Shown piece after piece: positions 6,268-9,420 of a DNA stretch of 9,420 bases. Origin of the DNA: Holosporaceae bacterium (lineage in GTDB: Bacteria; Pseudomonadota; Alphaproteobacteria; UBA3830). Position 1 is the first letter of the stretch, and each line of letters starts with the position of its first letter. The DNA is taken from assembly GCA_031262635.1 (NCBI GenBank), contig JAISHN010000093.1, positions 1-9,420 of the forward strand. The letters are read 5' to 3'. A model generated the notes under the pieces. It did no database searches. It saw only the letters and a list, made by a program, of their open reading frames with translations, and was not told the DNA's origin. A program made the position numbers and the translations under genes.

Positions 6268-7545
6268 TTGAGTTGCGTAGTCCAGAAATTTGGCGGCACT
6301 TCCGTCGCGACGCTCGAAAGAATAAAAAACGTCGCGGACATCATTGCTCGGACGCATAAAAACGGACGAAGCGTAGTCGCCGTCGTTTCCGCTATGGCCG
6401 GAACTACCAACAAACTCGTCGGATACGCCCGTAGCTTAAACGCATACGAAGGCGATCCAGAGTACGACTCGATCGTATCGTCGGGAGAGCTAGTTACGGC
6501 TGGACTTCTAGCGATGTCGCTAAAGAATCTCGGTATTAAATCGAGATCGTATTCAGCGTGGCAAACTCCTATTTTTACCGATAATAATCATGGGCGAGCG
6601 GTAATTCAGAACGTCGATCCAAGCAATTTAACGAGAGATATGTCCGACGGAATAATTCCGGTAGTGTGCGGATTTCAAGGAGTAAGTTCTGAAAATCGCG
6701 CGACTACGTTGGGAAGAGGGGGATCTGATCTCACGGCTACGGCCGTCGCTTTCGCCGTCGGCGCCGAGCTATGCGAAATCTACTCGGACGTGGACGGCGT
6801 TTACACCGTCGATCCAAACTTGTATTCCGAGGCTAAACGAATCGACGAGATAAATTATCAAGAGATGCTGGAAATGTCGGCTCAGGGAGCAAAAATTCTC
6901 CAGGAACAATCAGTCGACTACGCTATGAAAAAAGGCGTGGTCGTAAGAGTCGCGTCAAGCTTTGTCGACAACGGAGGCACGATCATTTCCGCAACCGCTT
7001 CAAAGAAAGATTTCCGCGGATTAGCCGTAACGACGAGTCTCTCGCAAATAAGAGTTGTATGTAACGCCGATTCGTCATTGCGAGGAGCGAAGCGACGAAG
7101 CGCTCTAGAAAAAGAAAAAACGCCGGATTGCCGCGTCGGGCTATGCCCTCCTCGCAACGACGCTATGGACAATAATGACTTAATAACCTCCATTCTTGAG
7201 AAAAATTATATAAGAACGGACGTTTTTAAAAACGGCGATCCAAATAAAATCGAAATTTTAACGGACAAAAAGAAAACGGCCGCCGCTTTGAACTTGCTGA
7301 AAAATTGCGACTTCGTCAAGAACGCGCGTCAGATCGTCGCTCGTCGTCCGTCGTCTAGAATCAGCGTTATAGGATCGTCCGTTTCAAAAGAAGTCGGACA
7401 ATCGTTGGCGGATTTATTAGCCGCGGAAAAAATAGACGTTTTTGGATTTTCCGCGATGGGTTGCGGAATAAATCTGATAGTATCGAGCGACAAGCTTCTA
7501 GAAGCTGTCGCGTTATTACACAAACATTGCGGGTTGGGAAAATGA
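6268..7545 (+). CDS. lysC: Aspartokinase with a palindromic repeat inserted in its first ACT domain
   Basis: Phosphorylates aspartate in the first step to lysine, diaminopimelate, threonine and methionine. 425 residues from the TTG at 6268. The kinase domain is intact: KFGGTS (7-12), SSGELV (71-76), TLGRGGSDLTA (147-157), SDVDGVYTVDP (173-183) and RVASSF with the domain-closing GGTII. Two regulatory ACT domains follow. The first begins near residue 250 (FRGLAVTTSLSQIRVVCNAD) but is interrupted at about 269-299 by residues read from a 90-bp palindromic repeat (SLRGAKRR through PPRND), after which an ACT-like helix and strands resume. The second ACT (about 361-423, beginning SSRISVIG) looks normal. 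The insert replaces the usual DxPG effector-binding loop, so feedback control by lysine or threonine may be altered; that is inference. The gene lies 14 nt after mipZ and overlaps the next gene by 4 nt. Confidence 0.95.
   Translation: MSCVVQKFGGTSVATLERIKNVADIIARTHKNGRSVVAVVSAMAGTTNKLVGYARSLNAYEGDPEYDSIVSSGELVTAGLLAMSLKNLGIKSRSYSAWQTPIFTDNNHGRAVIQNVDPSNLTRDMSDGIIPVVCGFQGVSSENRATTLGRGGSDLTATAVAFAVGAELCEIYSDVDGVYTVDPNLYSEAKRIDEINYQEMLEMSAQGAKILQEQSVDYAMKKGVVVRVASSFVDNGGTIISATASKKDFRGLAVTTSLSQIRVVCNADSSLRGAKRRSALEKEKTPDCRVGLCPPRNDAMDNNDLITSILEKNYIRTDVFKNGDPNKIEILTDKKKTAAALNLLKNCDFVKNARQIVARRPSSRISVIGSSVSKEVGQSLADLLAAEKIDVFGFSAMGCGINLIVSSDKLLEAVALLHKHCGLGK
7073..7162. repeat. 90-bp palindromic repeat element inserted in frame in lysC
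   Basis: The ends are inverted repeats of 15 bases with one mismatch: CGTCATTGCGAGGAG (7073-7087) and CTCCTCGCAACGACG (7148-7162). Inside, the two arms keep weaker complementarity. Sequences of this type (ends reading CGTCATTGCGAGGAGCGAAG) are a common dispersed palindromic repeat in bacterial genomes, usually intergenic. Here the length is exactly 30 codons, the frame has no stop, and the translated product (SLRGAKRR, PPRND) is the usual peptide signature of the repeat. No target-site duplication is evident and there is no second copy in the window. Confidence 0.85.
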
Positions 7546-8543
7546 AAATTTTAAAACTAATGGAACGCGGAACTAAAATTTTAGGTTCGGACTACGCCAT
7601 ACTTGGCGGAGCTATGACATGGATTTCTGAAGCGAATCTCGTATCCGCCATGTCGAACGCCGGCATATTTGGCGTATTGGCTTCGGGAGCAATGGAGCCG
7701 GATCCTTTAAAAAATGAAATCGCGGCGACGCAGGAAAAAACCAAACGCAACTTCGGCGTAAACGTCATTCTAATGCATCCAATGTTGAACGACCTCATCG
7801 ACGTTTGCGGCGAAAAAAAAGTCTCTCACCTAATTTTAGCCGGCGGAATTCCCGACAAAACCGTGATCGACAAAATCCATTCCTACGGTATGCAGGCGAT
7901 CGCCTTCGCTCCAGCTTTATCGATCGCTAAGAGATTGTTTAAGCAAGGAATCGACGCTTTAATATTGGAAGGTTCCGAAGCCGGAGGCCACGTTGGACCG
8001 CTTTCTACTATGGTATTAACCCAAGACATTCTTCTTAATATGCGGGAATACCCAATTTTTGTCGCCGGCGGAATTTTGCGAGGAGAAGTAGTCGCGTCGA
8101 TGTTGCGTCTGGGAGCCGTAGGCTGTCAGCTCGGCACGGTTTTCGCTTGCTGCAAAGAATCGACTGCTCATGAAAATTTCAAAAAGGCTCTGCTGAAGGC
8201 TAGCGGAAGAAACGCCGTTTTACCTCCGCAGTTGGATGAAAAATTCACGGTAGCTCCGGTTCGAGCTTTAAAAAACGTAGGAACGGAAGAATTCGTCGCC
8301 AAACAAAAAGAAGTTCTTGCAAAATTCGAGCGCGGAGAAGTCGCTCTCGACAACGGCCGCTTATCTCTCGAACATTTCTGGGCGGGATCCCTTCGTCGAG
8401 CCGTTCGCGAAGGCGACGTAGAACGCGGATCGTTAATGTCCGGTCAAATAGTCGAGATAATCAAAGAAGAAAGAAGCTTAAAAGAAATCGTAGACGCTCT
8501 CCTGTCGGAAGCGGAGGAATTTTTAACGCGAACGGCGGACTAA
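7542..8543 (+). CDS. FMN-dependent nitronate monooxygenase / FabK-like reductase
   Basis: TIM-barrel flavoprotein of the nitronate monooxygenase (2-nitropropane dioxygenase) and FabK superfamily, 333 residues. Motifs: GGAMTW (22-27) near the barrel start, FGVN (71-74), the active-site EGSEAGGHVG (143-152, H150), the FMN phosphate-binding VAGGI (174-178) and GAVGCQLGTVF (191-201). Members either oxidise alkyl nitronates or, as FabK, reduce enoyl-ACP with NAD(P)H in fatty-acid synthesis. The EAGGHVG block resembles both, so the substrate cannot be settled from this sequence. The frame is open from 7461, but the ATG at 7542 overlaps the lysC stop as ATGA, and the upstream 27 residues do not look like the family; coupling replaces a strong ribosome-binding site. 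It is the last gene of the operon, 33 nt before a convergent gene, with no clear terminator. Confidence 0.88.
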   Translation: MKILKLMERGTKILGSDYAILGGAMTWISEANLVSAMSNAGIFGVLASGAMEPDPLKNEIAATQEKTKRNFGVNVILMHPMLNDLIDVCGEKKVSHLILAGGIPDKTVIDKIHSYGMQAIAFAPALSIAKRLFKQGIDALILEGSEAGGHVGPLSTMVLTQDILLNMREYPIFVAGGILRGEVVASMLRLGAVGCQLGTVFACCKESTAHENFKKALLKASGRNAVLPPQLDEKFTVAPVRALKNVGTEEFVAKQKEVLAKFERGEVALDNGRLSLEHFWAGSLRRAVREGDVERGSLMSGQIVEIIKEERSLKEIVDALLSEAEEFLTRTAD

Positions 8544-8576
8544 GCGTCGATTTCTCTAAGGCGCGAGCGAATCAGC

Positions 8577-9344
8577 CTACTTGTTGTTTGATATGGCATA
8601 ACTGGCCATAAGCCTTATGTCGACGCGGCCGATTTTCACGTTATGCTCCGCGCCGTCTCGCTTAATTTTGGTATTTTTCTTAATCGCCAAATTAGCTTCT
8701 AGAAAAGCGCCCCATTTTTTATTGATTTTTCTCTCGATTCCGATGCCGACGGAAGGCGTAAAAACGCTGAAATCCGCGTCGCACACGGTAGAGCCGTCGA
8801 CTTCGTAGCGATACGAGCCGCTGACGTTGGAAACTCCAAGCTTCACGAAAGCCATAGATTTGTAAGCCGGCATGAGATATCCGCATTTTAACGCGAGCAT
8901 CGGAGATATCGCGCTTCTTTTCAACGTCGCGGTTTTTTCGCCCGACCAAGCCGCGCCGCGTCTGTTTTCATATTCTAAGTTTAAATCTCCCCAGCTTCCG
9001 TCTTTTGAACTTTTCGCGACCGCGTCCATATAAACGTCGACGGCGATCAAGAATCCTTTGCGAAAAGTCTTGGCGTATTCGGCTCCGATACAAAGCCCGA
9101 ACAAATTCATGTTATTTTTCGTAAAATTCTTAGCGTCGTCGACGGAAGCTTCAAAATTCTGCAGAGTTAAACTCAGACCTAACAACCCGCGAATTCCGTC
9201 GAACGAAACGGCGTCTTCCTGAGCGGCTTCGCTTATATCAACGTAAACCTTCGGAGACGCGGAGTCCTTAGGCTCTTCCGCTTTTTCTTCCGCAAAAACG
9301 CTGGCAACGCAAAGAATTAAGCCGAGACAATTTAAGACTCTCAT
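8577..9344 (-). CDS. Outer-membrane beta-barrel protein (porin-like, about 8 strands)
   Basis: 255-residue secreted protein. Residues 1-18 form a signal peptide (MRVLNCLGLILC, then ASVFA) with a good cleavage site before EE; the cysteines are not in a lipobox. After a polar, charged stretch (19-50) come alternating hydrophobic-polar segments separated by turns or loops, at about 52-67, 79-94, 96-110, 142-158, 163-181, 193-208, 210-223 and 233-250. Their number fits a small eight-stranded barrel of the OmpA/OmpW/opacity-protein kind. The C-terminal strand ends in YAIS followed by NNK rather than the usual terminal aromatic residue. GAGG (9350-9353) lies 5 nt before the ATG. It is monocistronic in this window and converges on the operon. 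I infer a surface protein; I cannot assign it to a specific family or ligand. Confidence 0.72.
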   Translation of the reverse strand: MRVLNCLGLILCVASVFAEEKAEEPKDSASPKVYVDISEAAQEDAVSFDGIRGLLGLSLTLQNFEASVDDAKNFTKNNMNLFGLCIGAEYAKTFRKGFLIAVDVYMDAVAKSSKDGSWGDLNLEYENRRGAAWSGEKTATLKRSAISPMLALKCGYLMPAYKSMAFVKLGVSNVSGSYRYEVDGSTVCDADFSVFTPSVGIGIERKINKKWGAFLEANLAIKKNTKIKRDGAEHNVKIGRVDIRLMASYAISNNK

Positions 9345-9371
9345 GCAAACCTCGGAGACACAACGCTCAAA

Positions 9372-9400
9372 AGTATGTATTATTTAAAATAAAAAAACAA
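9372..9400 (-). promoter_or_regulatory. Possible promoter of the outer-membrane protein gene
   Basis: On the minus strand TTGTTT (9395-9400) and CATACT (9372-9377) are 17 nt apart, giving a predicted start near 9365 and a leader of about 20 nt. The matches to -35 and -10 consensus are only three and four of six, within a very AT-rich stretch (9376-9420) typical of a promoter region. Low confidence in the exact boxes. Confidence 0.25.
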
Positions 9401-9414
9401 TTAAATATATTTAA
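9401..9414. repeat. 14-bp perfect AT palindrome
   Basis: TTAAATATATTTAA is its own reverse complement. It lies upstream of the outer-membrane protein gene, just beyond the candidate -35 box, so it could be a regulator site. In a stretch this AT-rich, such a palindrome may be chance. Confidence 0.4.
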
Positions 9415-9420
9415 ATTTTT

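Noticed and set aside
7461..7541. Upstream extension of the flavoprotein gene.
   Set aside because: It lies entirely inside the second ACT domain of lysC, and the residues (basic, no barrel motif) do not match the family. The ATGA overlap at 7542 is the natural start.
8544..8576. Search for a shared terminator between the convergent flavoprotein and outer-membrane genes.
   Set aside because: No stem of useful length and no T-run in either direction was found in these 33 bases.
1..9420. tRNA or rRNA genes, CRISPR arrays, transposases, phage genes and toxin-antitoxin pairs.
   Set aside because: None seen. The sequence is almost filled by the eight genes listed; the other frames are shadows of these.

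Overview
The window looks like a chromosomal segment of an alphaproteobacterium. The best lineage marker is a gene at 5471-6253 that reads as MipZ, the ParA-like FtsZ regulator characteristic of that class. The putrescine-permease, aspartokinase and threonyl-tRNA synthetase genes are compatible with this. Hand counts give roughly 42-55% G+C in most genes, with one clear AT-rich exception (the second half of the glycosyltransferase gene). An in-frame palindromic repeat inside a housekeeping gene and a secreted protein with a C-terminal CaaX-like tetrapeptide would fit a host-associated organism, but that is inference. I cannot name the genus.

Layout. Left part: an unrecognised, probably exported protein (112-672, +) faces thrS (689-2560, -), with a small hairpin between them. 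A divergent intergenic region (2561-2725) separates thrS from a tightly packed + strand operon of six genes running to 8543: potH-like permease, family 2 glycosyltransferase, potI-like permease, mipZ, lysC (aspartokinase) and an FMN-dependent nitronate monooxygenase/FabK-like reductase. Within the operon, adjacent genes overlap or lie 3-14 nt apart, and potI-mipZ and lysC-oxidoreductase overlap by 4 nt. A convergent outer-membrane beta-barrel gene (8577-9344, -) with an AT-rich upstream region closes the window.

How the genes fit together. PotH and PotI are the two membrane subunits of a putrescine ABC importer; the ATPase and periplasmic binding protein are not in the window. The glycosyltransferase between them is AT-rich, overlaps potI by 11 nt and carries an unexpected signal-peptide-like N terminus, so it looks like a later insertion into a potHI pair. 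MipZ (division-site placement), LysC (entry to lysine, threonine, methionine and diaminopimelate synthesis) and the flavoprotein are probably co-transcribed with it, but no shared pathway is obvious.

Most notable points: (1) a 90-bp palindromic repeat inserted in frame in lysC, at the effector-binding loop of the first ACT domain; (2) the signal-peptide-bearing glycosyltransferase between potH and potI; (3) the CSIM C terminus of the first protein. No tRNA, rRNA, CRISPR array, transposase or phage gene was seen.
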